Of a stretch of DNA of 64,000 nt, positions 32,018 through 39,854 are shown piece after piece (position 1 is the first letter of the stretch; each line of letters starts with the position of its first letter). Both the position numbers and the translations under genes were made by a program. The notes beneath the pieces are model-generated. The model was not told the origin of the DNA. It made no database searches and saw only the letters and a list, made by a program, of their open reading frames with translations. Origin of the DNA: Gammaproteobacteria bacterium (GTDB lineage: Bacteria > Pseudomonadota > Gammaproteobacteria > Steroidobacterales > GCA-2729495); assembly GCA_030746435.1 (NCBI GenBank), contig JASLMV010000003.1, positions 62,001 to 126,000 of the forward strand, given 5' to 3'.

Positions 32018-33133
32018 TCAATAGGGGCTGCGCTGCATATCTTGCAGGCCCTGAAGGGCGGCTTCCGCATAGGCAGCATAACCGGCCTCCAGAGGGTGGG
32101 GTCCATCGTAGAACGGTTTTTTACCACGCGTTTCATTTTGCAGCGCCGCCTCCAGCACATACGGTAGCGCATCGATGTAATCGATGGATTCCTGTGTGAA
32201 AAATTTGATATAGCGTTCTTTGGTTGCAAGCAATTCGCCGATTGCACTGGCAAATTCCGGACTCAACTGGGCCTCTCGTTGGATCAAACTGGAGTGCAGA
32301 ACCTCGGGGCGTGAAGGAATCAGTACGAACAGCAAATTCCCATCCACTTTTTCACGCTTTATCTTTGCCTCACGAAAAAATCGCAGGCTGTTGTCAAAGT
32401 TTGTGGCAACCACTGGATTCTTGAGTGACGATAAAGTCCAGATTGCCTCTATCCTCTCACTATTCGTGAGAACCGGCGGGTCAATACTGGCCAGCATAAG
32501 CTCATCTTCCGGAGCCGGTTTCTTGTTTATCCAGTTCAGAAGCTTCTGGACGAGTTGCCAGGTCGCAGTGCCGTACAAACCGCTGTACTGCTTGGATTCG
32601 CCGGCAACTTCCTGATCGTAGTCGCTGCAGTCCGGTAACTGGATATCATTTAATTTTGCATAGTTTTGCCAGTATTCGGTCGTCGTAACGTGGCACAGAT
32701 ACAGCGCGAGATCGTTGTCGACAAATAGCGAGACTATCACCGTTTCGATCTGTGACTCTGCCACCCTGTCGAGCAGCACCTTGTACTGGTAAATTCCGTA
32801 ACTGCTGATACCAAGGTTATAAACCTTTTTTCCGGTTAGGCTGGCCAGTACAGAGGGGTAACTGTCGGCAGCAAATACATGAATGCCATAGGCGTGCGAG
32901 TCACCGATAACCGCTATATCGGCATCATTCAGTTCGAGCCCATCGTTCCTGAATCCGGCCGCATCTACTTCCGGGAAACTGCTGTCCAGCACATAGCCCA
33001 GCTGTGGATCGTCTGCCCAGTTTGAATTCGACGTAATGGGATAAGGTGTAGCGAGTCGAAGTAGCCCTTCAAGTACCAGCAGGCCGAGTAATGTCGACAC
33101 GACAAGAATAAGTACATTTGTGCGGTTCAGCAT
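32018..33133 (-). CDS. SGNH/GDSL-like hydrolase domain protein with N-terminal anchor
   Basis: One membrane helix at about residues 7-27 is followed by a periplasmic domain. The block I motif IAVIGDSHAYG (about 93-103) carries the nucleophile serine, and DGPHPLEAGY near the C-terminus carries the Asp-x-x-His pair. The 371-residue length and architecture fit SGNH proteins that add or remove acetyl groups on polysaccharides (AlgX/PatB-like), but no close family is evident. Its 3' end abuts the convergent SMP-30-like gene. A similar anchored SGNH protein occurs at 57354-58577. Confidence 0.7.
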   Translation of the reverse strand: MLNRTNVLILVVSTLLGLLVLEGLLRLATPYPITSNSNWADDPQLGYVLDSSFPEVDAAGFRNDGLELNDADIAVIGDSHAYGIHVFAADSYPSVLASLTGKKVYNLGISSYGIYQYKVLLDRVAESQIETVIVSLFVDNDLALYLCHVTTTEYWQNYAKLNDIQLPDCSDYDQEVAGESKQYSGLYGTATWQLVQKLLNWINKKPAPEDELMLASIDPPVLTNSERIEAIWTLSSLKNPVVATNFDNSLRFFREAKIKREKVDGNLLFVLIPSRPEVLHSSLIQREAQLSPEFASAIGELLATKERYIKFFTQESIDYIDALPYVLEAALQNETRGKKPFYDGPHPLEAGYAAYAEAALQGLQDMQRSPY

Positions 33134-33153
33134 ACGGGCATTCTGGCAGGCTT

Positions 33154-34173
33154 CTACAGTCGCGCAACCACGGCATCAGCAAACTCCTGTGTGCCAAGCA
33201 TGCCTCCCAAATCCCCCGTTTTTTCGCCGGCCTGCAGGCTGGCGTCATAACCTGTCTTGATACGTTCGGCAGCGGCTGCAAAGCTGTTATCGCCCGATGT
33301 TGCAGTCAGGTGCTTCAGTAGCATGACGCCTGACATCAAGAGGGCAAGGGGGTTGGCCTTGTTCTGGCCCGCGATATCCGGAGCCGAACCGTGCACGGCT
33401 TCGAAAATCGCTCGTTCGTCACCAAAGTTGGCTCCGGGCGTTACTCCCAGACCGCCGACCAGCCCCGCGGCCAGGTCACTGATCACGTCACCGTACAGGT
33501 TCTCGAGCAGTAACATGTCGAACTGGGTTGGGTCCTGAACCATGCGCATGCAGGCGGCGTCGATAATTGCGGTGTCGTATTCGATATCGCTGTAGTTCTT
33601 GTGGACCTCCTCAGCACAGCGCAGAAACAAGCCATCGGTGAGTTTCATGATGTTGGCTTTGTGAAAAGCTGTTATTTTTTTACGCCCACGCTGGCGCGCA
33701 TAGTTAAATGCCCACTCTGCAATCCGTGTGCAGCCTTTCTCGGTAGCAACCTTCGTGCTGGTAACGACGCCGGGTGTAATCTCGCTTTCCACGCCGCTGT
33801 ACAGGCTTTCGGTATTTTCACGAATAACGATAAGGTCTACTCCGGTGTAACGGGTTTCCACGCCCGGCAGGTTCCGCACCGGGCGCACGGCTGCATACAG
33901 ATCGAAAGCTTTCCGCAGTTGTACGTTGACGGATTTGAACCCTTTACCGACCGGGGTCGTGCAGGGACCCTTAAGCGCAACGCCGTGTTCCTCGATGGCA
34001 TCGAGCGTATCCTGGGGCAGTACTTCACCTTTGGCTTCCAGCGCTGACTCACCGGCCATGCGTTCGACCCAGTCGATTTTGGCACCGGCCGCCTCAATGA
34101 CTTTCAGGGTCGCTGCAGTGATCTCGGGACCGATTCCATCGCCGGGAATCAGCACAACTTTGTTACTGCTCAT
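33154..34173 (-). CDS. NAD-dependent isocitrate dehydrogenase
   Basis: The 339-residue protein is a beta-decarboxylating dehydrogenase. It has the nucleotide start IPGDGIGPEI, the isocitrate-specific NVQLRKAFDLYAAVRP (about 83-98), the IRENTESLYSG substrate loop, and the metal-binding NLYGDVISDLAAGLVGGLG. Segments preceding the NAD pocket (EAVHGSAPDIAGQ) resemble NAD-type IDH rather than NADP-type or isopropylmalate dehydrogenase. It makes 2-oxoglutarate for the TCA cycle and for GltBD. It is a single gene with 180 bp before the divergent OmpA-like gene. Confidence 0.85.
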   Translation of the reverse strand: MSSNKVVLIPGDGIGPEITAATLKVIEAAGAKIDWVERMAGESALEAKGEVLPQDTLDAIEEHGVALKGPCTTPVGKGFKSVNVQLRKAFDLYAAVRPVRNLPGVETRYTGVDLIVIRENTESLYSGVESEITPGVVTSTKVATEKGCTRIAEWAFNYARQRGRKKITAFHKANIMKLTDGLFLRCAEEVHKNYSDIEYDTAIIDAACMRMVQDPTQFDMLLLENLYGDVISDLAAGLVGGLGVTPGANFGDERAIFEAVHGSAPDIAGQNKANPLALLMSGVMLLKHLTATSGDNSFAAAAERIKTGYDASLQAGEKTGDLGGMLGTQEFADAVVARL

Positions 34174-34353
34174 ATTCTTGATCTGGATTAGGGCTAAGGG
34201 GCGCGAGATTATAGCGGCTCAACCGCCGGTTCGCAGCCCGTTCTCGCCATTTTTGCAGGGATGTGGGAGTGCCATGAGCCCCGGTTCGACCTGCCGTTAC
34301 CGAAATCGGCAAACTAAGGGGGCAGCCCGTGCTGCCGCAGAGGAGATAACAGC

Positions 34354-35031
34354 GTGAAAAAACAACCGTATTTTAAATATGCAGCCTGCCTGATACTGAC
34401 CCTGTTCGTGGTGGCATGTACTACAACGACCGACCCGTATACGGGTGAGCAGAAAACCAGCAGGAGTTCCAGGGGCGCGGCCGTCGGTGCGGCTATAGGC
34501 GCCGCAATCGGGCTGATCACCGGTGACGATTCCGCGGAGCGTAAGAGGCGCGCCCTTAAACTTGCCGGCATCGGTGCGATTGCCGGTGTAGCCGTTGGCT
34601 CTTACCAGGATAGACAGGAAGCTGAGTTACGGCAGAGACTCGGAGGCAGCGGCGTCAGCGTTACACGAATCGGCGACAACATTACCCTGAATATGCCGGG
34701 AAACATCACCTTCGGGGTGGACGAGGCTAGCATTAACACGAACTTTTACGATGTCCTCGATTCGGTGGCTATAGTCCTGAACGAATTCGAGAGCACCTTT
34801 GTTGAAGTTGCGGGCCATACCGACAGCACAGGCAGTGAGCAATACAACCTGGGGCTGTCGCAGTCGCGGGCTGCAAGTGTGGTCACCTACCTGGGCCGGC
34901 AACAGGTGCGGACTGACCGGATGATATCGGTAGGGGCTGGTGAATCCCTGCCCGTCGCTTCGAATGCAACACCCGCAGGGCGGCAACAGAATCGCCGCGT
35001 AGAAATTACGATCGTGCCGATAACCGCCTGA
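34354..35031 (+). CDS. OmpA family outer-membrane lipoprotein
   Basis: The 225-residue protein begins with a lipoprotein signal (lipobox VVAC at about 19-22). A glycine-rich segment (GAAVGAAIGAAIG and AGIGAIAGVAVGS) follows, as in YiaD-type proteins, and the C-terminal OmpA domain contains VAGHTDSTGSEQYNLGLSQ and NRRVEI. That domain binds peptidoglycan noncovalently, linking it to the outer membrane. A strong bidirectional terminator follows. Confidence 0.92.
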   Translation: MKKQPYFKYAACLILTLFVVACTTTTDPYTGEQKTSRSSRGAAVGAAIGAAIGLITGDDSAERKRRALKLAGIGAIAGVAVGSYQDRQEAELRQRLGGSGVSVTRIGDNITLNMPGNITFGVDEASINTNFYDVLDSVAIVLNEFESTFVEVAGHTDSTGSEQYNLGLSQSRAASVVTYLGRQQVRTDRMISVGAGESLPVASNATPAGRQQNRRVEITIVPITA

Positions 35032-35047
35032 CTTTTCAGCCTGGCAC

Positions 35048-35077
35048 AAAAAAGCCCCGCATTGCGGGGCTTTTTTT
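35048..35077. terminator. Bidirectional rho-independent terminator
   Basis: AAAGCCCCGC at 35051-35060 pairs perfectly with GCGGGGCTTT at 35064-35073 around a 3-nt loop, with an A-run before and a T-run after. It can end transcripts of the OmpA-like gene from the left and of rpoH from the right. Confidence 0.9.
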
Positions 35078-35089
35078 AAACCTTAAACC

Positions 35090-35956
35090 TCAGGCCGGCG
35101 TCATCGCGATCTTGAGTTTGCGTATCGCATTATTCTCGATCTGGCGAATGCGTTCAGCCGAAACAGCGTACTTCTCTGCCAGGTCATGCAGCGTGGTTTT
35201 CTTCTCTGCCAACCAGCGGCTTTCAAGAATGTCACGGCTGCGCTCGTCCAGATCTTCCAGCGCTACGGCCAGTGCATTTTCTGCCTGGCTGTTCCAGTCA
35301 TCTGCCTCGACTTCTGCGGCCGGATCGGCTTCTGGATTCGGCAGATAAAGTGCAGGCGCATAGGGTTTTTCTTCATCATCGCCCGGAACCGGATCGAACG
35401 CGACATCATGTGAATACAGCCGTTGTTCCATTTCGCTGACTTCACGTTCGCTTACGCCCAGGTCTTCGGCTACCGCTTTCGTTTCCTCTGCAGATAACCA
35501 GCCCAGCCGCTTCTTGGCCTTGCGGAGGTTAAAGAATAGTTTGCGTTGCGCCTTGGTGGTTGCAACCTTGACGAGCTTCCAGTTCTTCAGCACAAATTCA
35601 TGTATTTCTGCACGGATCCAGTGCACCGCAAATGACACCAGCCGCACACCGACATCAGGGTCGAAACGCTTGACCGCTTTCATCAGGCCGATGTTGCCTT
35701 CCTGGATAAGGTCGCCAAGCGGCAGTCCGTAACCTGAATAACCGCGGGCAATGTGTACGACAAAACGAAGCTGCGACATAACGAGCCGGCGCGCGGCATC
35801 GAGATCTTCGCTATCGACGAGCCGGCGGGCAAGCTCCTGTTCCTGTTCCTTGCTCAGCACCGGTACGGCATTAACGGCCTGGATATAGCTATCCAGGCTG
35901 CCGGTCGGACCCGAAAGGATCAGATCCTGGTCACTGATTGCCAGTGCTTGACTCAT
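35090..35956 (-). CDS. rpoH: RNA polymerase heat-shock sigma factor (sigma-32)
   Basis: RpoH directs RNA polymerase to heat-shock promoters. The 288-residue protein has region 2 ([30 protein letters not shown] followed by [21 protein letters not shown]), the RpoH-box region [12 protein letters not shown] at about 139-150, and region 4 with [19 protein letters not shown]. RpoH boxes bind core polymerase and chaperones. The start ATG at 35956 has GGGAGGAA 9 bp upstream. Directly before it lies a CIRCE-like operator and a promoter candidate. Order after ftsYEX is the classical gammaproteobacterial one. Confidence 0.97.
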   Translation of the reverse strand: MSQALAISDQDLILSGPTGSLDSYIQAVNAVPVLSKEQEQELARRLVDSEDLDAARRLVMSQLRFVVHIARGYSGYGLPLGDLIQEGNIGLMKAVKRFDPDVGVRLVSFAVHWIRAEIHEFVLKNWKLVKVATTKAQRKLFFNLRKAKKRLGWLSAEETKAVAEDLGVSEREVSEMEQRLYSHDVAFDPVPGDDEEKPYAPALYLPNPEADPAAEVEADDWNSQAENALAVALEDLDERSRDILESRWLAEKKTTLHDLAEKYAVSAERIRQIENNAIRKLKIAMTPA

Positions 35957-35983
35957 GTATGGTTCCTCCCGCGGCGCGCGATT

Positions 35984-36011
35984 TTAGCACTCTGGGGGGT
36001 TAGAGTGCTAA
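35984..36011 (-). promoter_or_regulatory. CIRCE-like operator (HrcA-type) in rpoH leader
   Basis: TTAGCACTC at 35984-35992 and GAGTGCTAA at 36003-36011 are perfect inverted repeats identical to the CIRCE half-sites; the spacer is 10 nt rather than the usual 9. The site lies 28 bp upstream of the rpoH start. CIRCE elements are bound by the repressor HrcA and normally control groESL or dnaK. HrcA itself is not in the window, so control of rpoH by HrcA is inference. Confidence 0.65.
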
Positions 36012-36041
36012 CGGGTGTGTTGGTTCCCCGCCAGAAGCTAG

Positions 36042-36066
36042 AAATATCTATAATTATCAGATATTT
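36042..36066. promoter_or_regulatory. AT-rich inverted repeat overlapping the rpoH promoter
   Basis: AAATATCT (36042-36049) and AGATATTT (36059-36066) form a perfect 8-9-8 inverted repeat in the short gap between ftsX and rpoH. It covers the proposed -10 box of rpoH and so could be an operator, though chance symmetry in AT-rich DNA is possible. Confidence 0.35.
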
Positions 36067-36075
36067 AGAGTGAAA
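36047..36075 (-). promoter_or_regulatory. Candidate rpoH promoter
   Basis: On the minus strand TTTCAC (36075-36070) and TATAGA (36052-36047) are separated by 17 bp, a fair sigma-70 match. Transcription would start near 36040, placing the CIRCE-like repeat in the 5' leader about 30-55 nt downstream of the start point. Confidence 0.4.
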
Positions 36076-37020
36076 CTATTTTGGCTGTATTGCAGAAAGA
36101 TGGCGGGCCACGGCCGTCCAGGCGCCGCCCCAGCCGGACAGGATTCCACCGCCGAAAACGGCCAGGGTTGTGGCTCCATCCATACCCAGCAGGTTCACTT
36201 CCGCACCGTACAGGCCGAGAAGGCGCTGCAACGGTCCCGACAGTACGAGGCCGCCCAGGACCAGGACCAGTAGCGCGATACAGCCGCCAATCAGTCCGTA
36301 CCACAGGCCGACGTACAGGAAGGGACGCCGCACAAAGCCGTCGCTGGCGCCGAGCAGTTTAAGTACTTCGATTTCATCGCGGTGGTTCTGTATGTCCAGG
36401 CGTATGGTGTTGCCGATGATGATCACTACTGCCGCGATCAGTAGCAGCGATGCCAGCAGGACAATGCGCCGCAGAAAATCGAGAATGGCATTTAGCCTTT
36501 CTACCCACGCCGTGTCGATCTTTACCATGTCGACATCATCTTGCTCAGATATCTGCGATTTAATATCCAGGAGCTCGTCCGCACCTGCCGTATCGACGGG
36601 CCTGACGACGAGCGTATGTGGCAAGGGGTTGCTGCCAAGCGAATCGAGCACCTCGCCGAGGCCTGACGACTCACGAAAATCTTCCAGTGCCGTGTCCGCG
36701 GCCGTTACGCTAACCGATTCGATGGCTGCCATCGTTTTCAGCTCATCCGCCAGCGATCGGGCACGATCAAGTTCGGTACCCGGTTCCATGTAAACCGAAA
36801 AATCACGCACACTTTCCCAGCCGCCTGCGAGGTTGCGGCCGCTCTGCACGAGGATATTCAGCGAGGCCGGCAACGCCAGGGCGATGCCGACGACCGTAAC
36901 GGTCAGACCCGTCGCAACCGGCTGACTGCCGAGTTCGCGTAAAGTAGAGATGCAATTCAGTACATGCAGCTTGTACCAGCGCCGGGCACGGGCAGAGAAG
37001 CCTGGATCGTTGCGCGCCAT
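36076..37020 (-). CDS. ftsX: Cell division protein FtsX (permease-like)
   Basis: FtsX is the membrane partner of FtsE and controls septal peptidoglycan hydrolases. The 314-residue protein has a cytoplasmic N-terminus, one membrane helix near 40-60, a periplasmic loop and three C-terminal helices, with RLDIQNHRDEIEVLKLLGASDGFVRRP matching the FtsX domain. The start is ATG 37020 (MARNDPGFS), 1 bp after the ftsE stop; a longer frame to 37089 would overlap ftsE and lacks family similarity. Confidence 0.95.
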   Translation of the reverse strand: MARNDPGFSARARRWYKLHVLNCISTLRELGSQPVATGLTVTVVGIALALPASLNILVQSGRNLAGGWESVRDFSVYMEPGTELDRARSLADELKTMAAIESVSVTAADTALEDFRESSGLGEVLDSLGSNPLPHTLVVRPVDTAGADELLDIKSQISEQDDVDMVKIDTAWVERLNAILDFLRRIVLLASLLLIAAVVIIIGNTIRLDIQNHRDEIEVLKLLGASDGFVRRPFLYVGLWYGLIGGCIALLVLVLGGLVLSGPLQRLLGLYGAEVNLLGMDGATTLAVFGGGILSGWGGAWTAVARHLSAIQPK

Positions 37021-37021
37021 A

Positions 37022-37699
37022 TCAGAACACCAGCGCTTCGTCGTCGGGTTCGACCAGAACGCCGTCATCGAGTTGCATGCGGCGGCCATTCAACTTGTTC
37101 AGGAGACCCAGATCATGTGTGGCGATCATCATCGTCACGCCGATCTCGTTGAAGCGGCCGAACAGCTTCATGATTTCCAGCGATAACCAGGGGTCGAGGT
37201 TGCCAGTCGGTTCGTCCGCAATCAGCAGGCGGGGCCTGGTTACGACAGCCCGCGCGATACCTACGCGTTGCTGCTCGCCGGTGGACAGGGTCCGCGGGGG
37301 CTTGTTTTCCTTCTTAAGCAGGCCGACCTGGTCGAGTGCGGCGCGCACCCGCCGGGGAATTTCCCGATCGCCCACGCCGGCAATGATTAGCGGCAGCGCT
37401 ACGTTGTCGAAGGTCGTGCGGTCCGGCAGCAGCTTGTTTTCCTGAAAAACGATACCCAGCTTGCGGCGATGCGGCGGCACCTGGCGCTTTGACAGCCGTC
37501 CGACGTTTTGACCGTCGACAACTAACTGCCCGCGCGTTGGTCTCTCGATAAGCGCTATCAATCGGAGCAGGGTGCTTTTGCCGGCTCCCGACGGGCCGGT
37601 TAGAAACACCATTTCGCCGCGCTCGATTTCGAATGACAGGTTGCGCAGGGCATCGCCACCGCTTTCGTATCGTTTGCTGACGTTATCGAAACGGATCAT
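37022..37699 (-). CDS. ftsE: Cell division ATP-binding protein FtsE
   Basis: This 225-residue ABC ATPase drives FtsX. It has Walker A GPSGAGKST (36-44), the signature LSTGEQQRVGIARAVV (about 137-152), Walker B LLIADEPTGNLD and the switch histidine in ATHD. It starts in a 4-bp overlap with ftsY and ends 1 bp before ftsX. Confidence 0.97.
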   Translation of the reverse strand: MIRFDNVSKRYESGGDALRNLSFEIERGEMVFLTGPSGAGKSTLLRLIALIERPTRGQLVVDGQNVGRLSKRQVPPHRRKLGIVFQENKLLPDRTTFDNVALPLIIAGVGDREIPRRVRAALDQVGLLKKENKPPRTLSTGEQQRVGIARAVVTRPRLLIADEPTGNLDPWLSLEIMKLFGRFNEIGVTMMIATHDLGLLNKLNGRRMQLDDGVLVEPDDEALVF

Positions 37700-38658
37700 T
37701 CTTTCTGCGAGTCCTCTGCGTTGAAGTCCAGCAGTGCATCTACAAAACGATGTGCGTCAAACGGCGCCATATCGTCTGCCTGCTCACCCATACCGATAAA
37801 CCGGAACGGCACGTCAAGTTTGTCGGCAATAGCCAGCAGGATGCCGCCGCGTCCACCGCCATCGAGTTTAGTCATGGTAATACCCGTCAAGCCTATAGCC
37901 GCATCGAATTGCTCGGCCTGAACCATTGCGTTCTGCCCCAGGCTGGCATCCAGTACCAGCATCTTTTCATGCGGTGATGTTTCGTCCAGGCGACCCGCTA
38001 CCCGTACAACTTTTTCCAGCTCGCGCATCAGGCCTTCCTGGTTCTGGAGGCGACCCGCGGTATCGGCCAGTACGATATCGGTTTGCCGGGCCTGCGCCGC
38101 TTCGAGTGCATCATAAACCACGGCGGCCGGATCGGCGCCCGGCGCCTGGCTTATAACAGGCACGTCATTGCGCTGCCCCCATGCCTGTAGTTGTTCGGTT
38201 GCTGCGGCCCTGTAGGTATCGCCGGCGGCAAGCATCACGGACCGACCTTCATTTTTAAAGCGGTGTGCAAGTTTGCCGATAGTGGTGGTTTTGCCGGAAC
38301 CGTTAACGCCCACCATCAGGATTATAAAAGGACGGTGGTCCGCGGAAATATCCAGCGGCACGGCCCGCGGTTCGAGTATGGCGAGTAACTCTGCGCGGAG
38401 CGCATTCTGGAGCTCATCGCTGTCACGCGCGTCCCGTGCACGCAGACCATCGATAATGCGGGTTGTCGTGTCTACTCCGACGTCAGCCAGCAAGAGACGG
38501 TCCGAAAGCTCTTCCTCAAGTTCTGCATCGAGTCCCCTGCCTGAAATCCAGTTGAGAGATCTCAGGCCCAAACCTTCGCCCCTGTTAAGCCTTTGCTTGA
38601 GGCGGGCAAAAAAGCCCGGGCGTTTGTCCGGAGTCTGATCGCTTGCAGGCGTACCCAT
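37696..38658 (-). CDS. ftsY: Signal recognition particle receptor FtsY
   Basis: FtsY is the SRP receptor GTPase that docks ribosome-nascent chain complexes at the membrane. In 320 residues it has the NG domain with the P-loop GVNGSGKTTTIGKLA, DTYRAAATEQLQAWG, the DTAGR switch and TKLDGGGRGG. The acidic A domain at the N-terminus is short. I take ATG 38658 (MGTPASD) as start; a TTG at 38706 is also in frame and ribosome-site evidence is weak for both. Confidence 0.95.
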   Translation of the reverse strand: MGTPASDQTPDKRPGFFARLKQRLNRGEGLGLRSLNWISGRGLDAELEEELSDRLLLADVGVDTTTRIIDGLRARDARDSDELQNALRAELLAILEPRAVPLDISADHRPFIILMVGVNGSGKTTTIGKLAHRFKNEGRSVMLAAGDTYRAAATEQLQAWGQRNDVPVISQAPGADPAAVVYDALEAAQARQTDIVLADTAGRLQNQEGLMRELEKVVRVAGRLDETSPHEKMLVLDASLGQNAMVQAEQFDAAIGLTGITMTKLDGGGRGGILLAIADKLDVPFRFIGMGEQADDMAPFDAHRFVDALLDFNAEDSQKE

Positions 38659-38742
38659 GAGCGCGCATGTTAACGAATTAGTCTGGCGCAAAGAATCCTC
38701 GGGCAAAAAGGTTAGTACCTCGGCTATGCTTGACGGTCCGGA

Positions 38743-39339
38743 GTGACGGCTTTAATGGCAAAAACAGGAAAAACAGAACGGCCTGCCGCGGTGCGCATTA
38801 TCGCGGGGATTGCCCGGGGGCGGCGCATTCCTGTCGGGTCGGACAGTATCCGGCCCACGCCGGATCGCGTGCGAGAGACCGCTTTCAACTGGCTGCAGGC
38901 CGATTTGCCCGATGCGACCTGCCTAGACATGTTTGCGGGGACCGGTGCATTGGGGATTGAAGCCTGGTCACGCGGGGCCGGGTCCGTGACCTTTGTCGAG
39001 AACGACCCACAGGCTGTTCGGCTGCTCGAAGCCCGGCTGGAAGAGTTCGGCGTCAGCGCTAAAGTGCACAGGGCGGATGCGCTGCAGCTCCACTACGGGC
39101 ACCTGGGCCCCTTCGATATCGTGTTCCTGGACCCCCCGTTTCAGGGCCCGGATATAGCCAATTTGTGTACACTTCTGGAAGGCTCGGGCGGACTGAGCGC
39201 ATCTGCACTTATATATATGGAGATGCATCACAAAACCCGCTTACCCGAGTTGCCGGCCGGCTGGACGGTAAAAAGAGAACAAACCGCAGGAAAGGTGCGC
39301 TTTGCGCTCGCGGAACGAGCAGGCCTTTCGGGCGAATAA
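38743..39339 (+). CDS. rsmD: 16S rRNA (guanine(966)-N2)-methyltransferase
   Basis: RsmD methylates G966 of 16S rRNA with SAM. The 198-residue protein has RIIAGIARGRRI at its start, RPTPDRVRETAFNWL, the SAM-binding DMFAGTGALGIEA (about 65-77) and the catalytic DPPF (about 130-133). The start may be GTG 38743 or ATG 38755; GGAG precedes both. It is followed by coaD after 13 bp, a common arrangement. Confidence 0.94.
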   Translation: MTALMAKTGKTERPAAVRIIAGIARGRRIPVGSDSIRPTPDRVRETAFNWLQADLPDATCLDMFAGTGALGIEAWSRGAGSVTFVENDPQAVRLLEARLEEFGVSAKVHRADALQLHYGHLGPFDIVFLDPPFQGPDIANLCTLLEGSGGLSASALIYMEMHHKTRLPELPAGWTVKREQTAGKVRFALAERAGLSGE

Positions 39340-39352
39340 CAGGAGCAGTGCT

Positions 39353-39835
39353 GTGGCTACAGGCGCGATGTATCCGGGAACATTCGATCCCCTGACCCGG
39401 GGTCATGAAGAGATCGTGCGGCGCGCTGCAGGCGTGTTTGGCCGTGTGGTCGTGGCGGTCGCATCAGGTTCGTCCAAGCAGCCATTGTTCGACCTCGACA
39501 AAAGGATCGATCTGATCCGGAGCGTGCTCGCCGACCTAAAGGATGTCGAGGTCGTTGCTTACGACGGACTTACCGTCGATTTCGCCCGTGACAATGGTCT
39601 GGGAGTAATCGTGCGTGGCTTGCGTGCTGTCAGCGATTTTGAATATGAGTTTCAGTTGGCGACGATGAACCGGCACCTTGAAGCGGGTGTCGAAACGGTA
39701 TTCCTGACACCCACCGAGGAGTTCATGTTCGTGTCGTCATCACTGGTGCGCGAGATTGCTAAAATGGGTGGCGACGTTTCCGGTTTCGTACACCCGGATG
39801 TAAACAAGGCCCTGCGTGACCATTTCGGCAACTAG
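39353..39835 (+). CDS. coaD: Pantetheine-phosphate adenylyltransferase
   Basis: CoaD adenylylates 4'-phosphopantetheine to dephospho-CoA. The 160-residue protein has the nucleotidyltransferase motif YPGTFDPLTRGH near its start, the RGLRAVSDFEYEFQLA segment and SSSLVREIA. The start is GTG 39353 because AGGAG lies 7 bp upstream and this gives the family length; upstream frame codons are inside rsmD. Confidence 0.96.
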   Translation: MATGAMYPGTFDPLTRGHEEIVRRAAGVFGRVVVAVASGSSKQPLFDLDKRIDLIRSVLADLKDVEVVAYDGLTVDFARDNGLGVIVRGLRAVSDFEYEFQLATMNRHLEAGVETVFLTPTEEFMFVSSSLVREIAKMGGDVSGFVHPDVNKALRDHFGN

Positions 39836-39854
39836 CGCAGAGGCACAACAACCC

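Noticed and set aside
33154-34173. Isopropylmalate dehydrogenase (leuB) as the identity
   Set aside because: The segment NVQLRKAFDLYAAVRP and neighbouring motifs fit isocitrate dehydrogenase better, and no leu genes are near.
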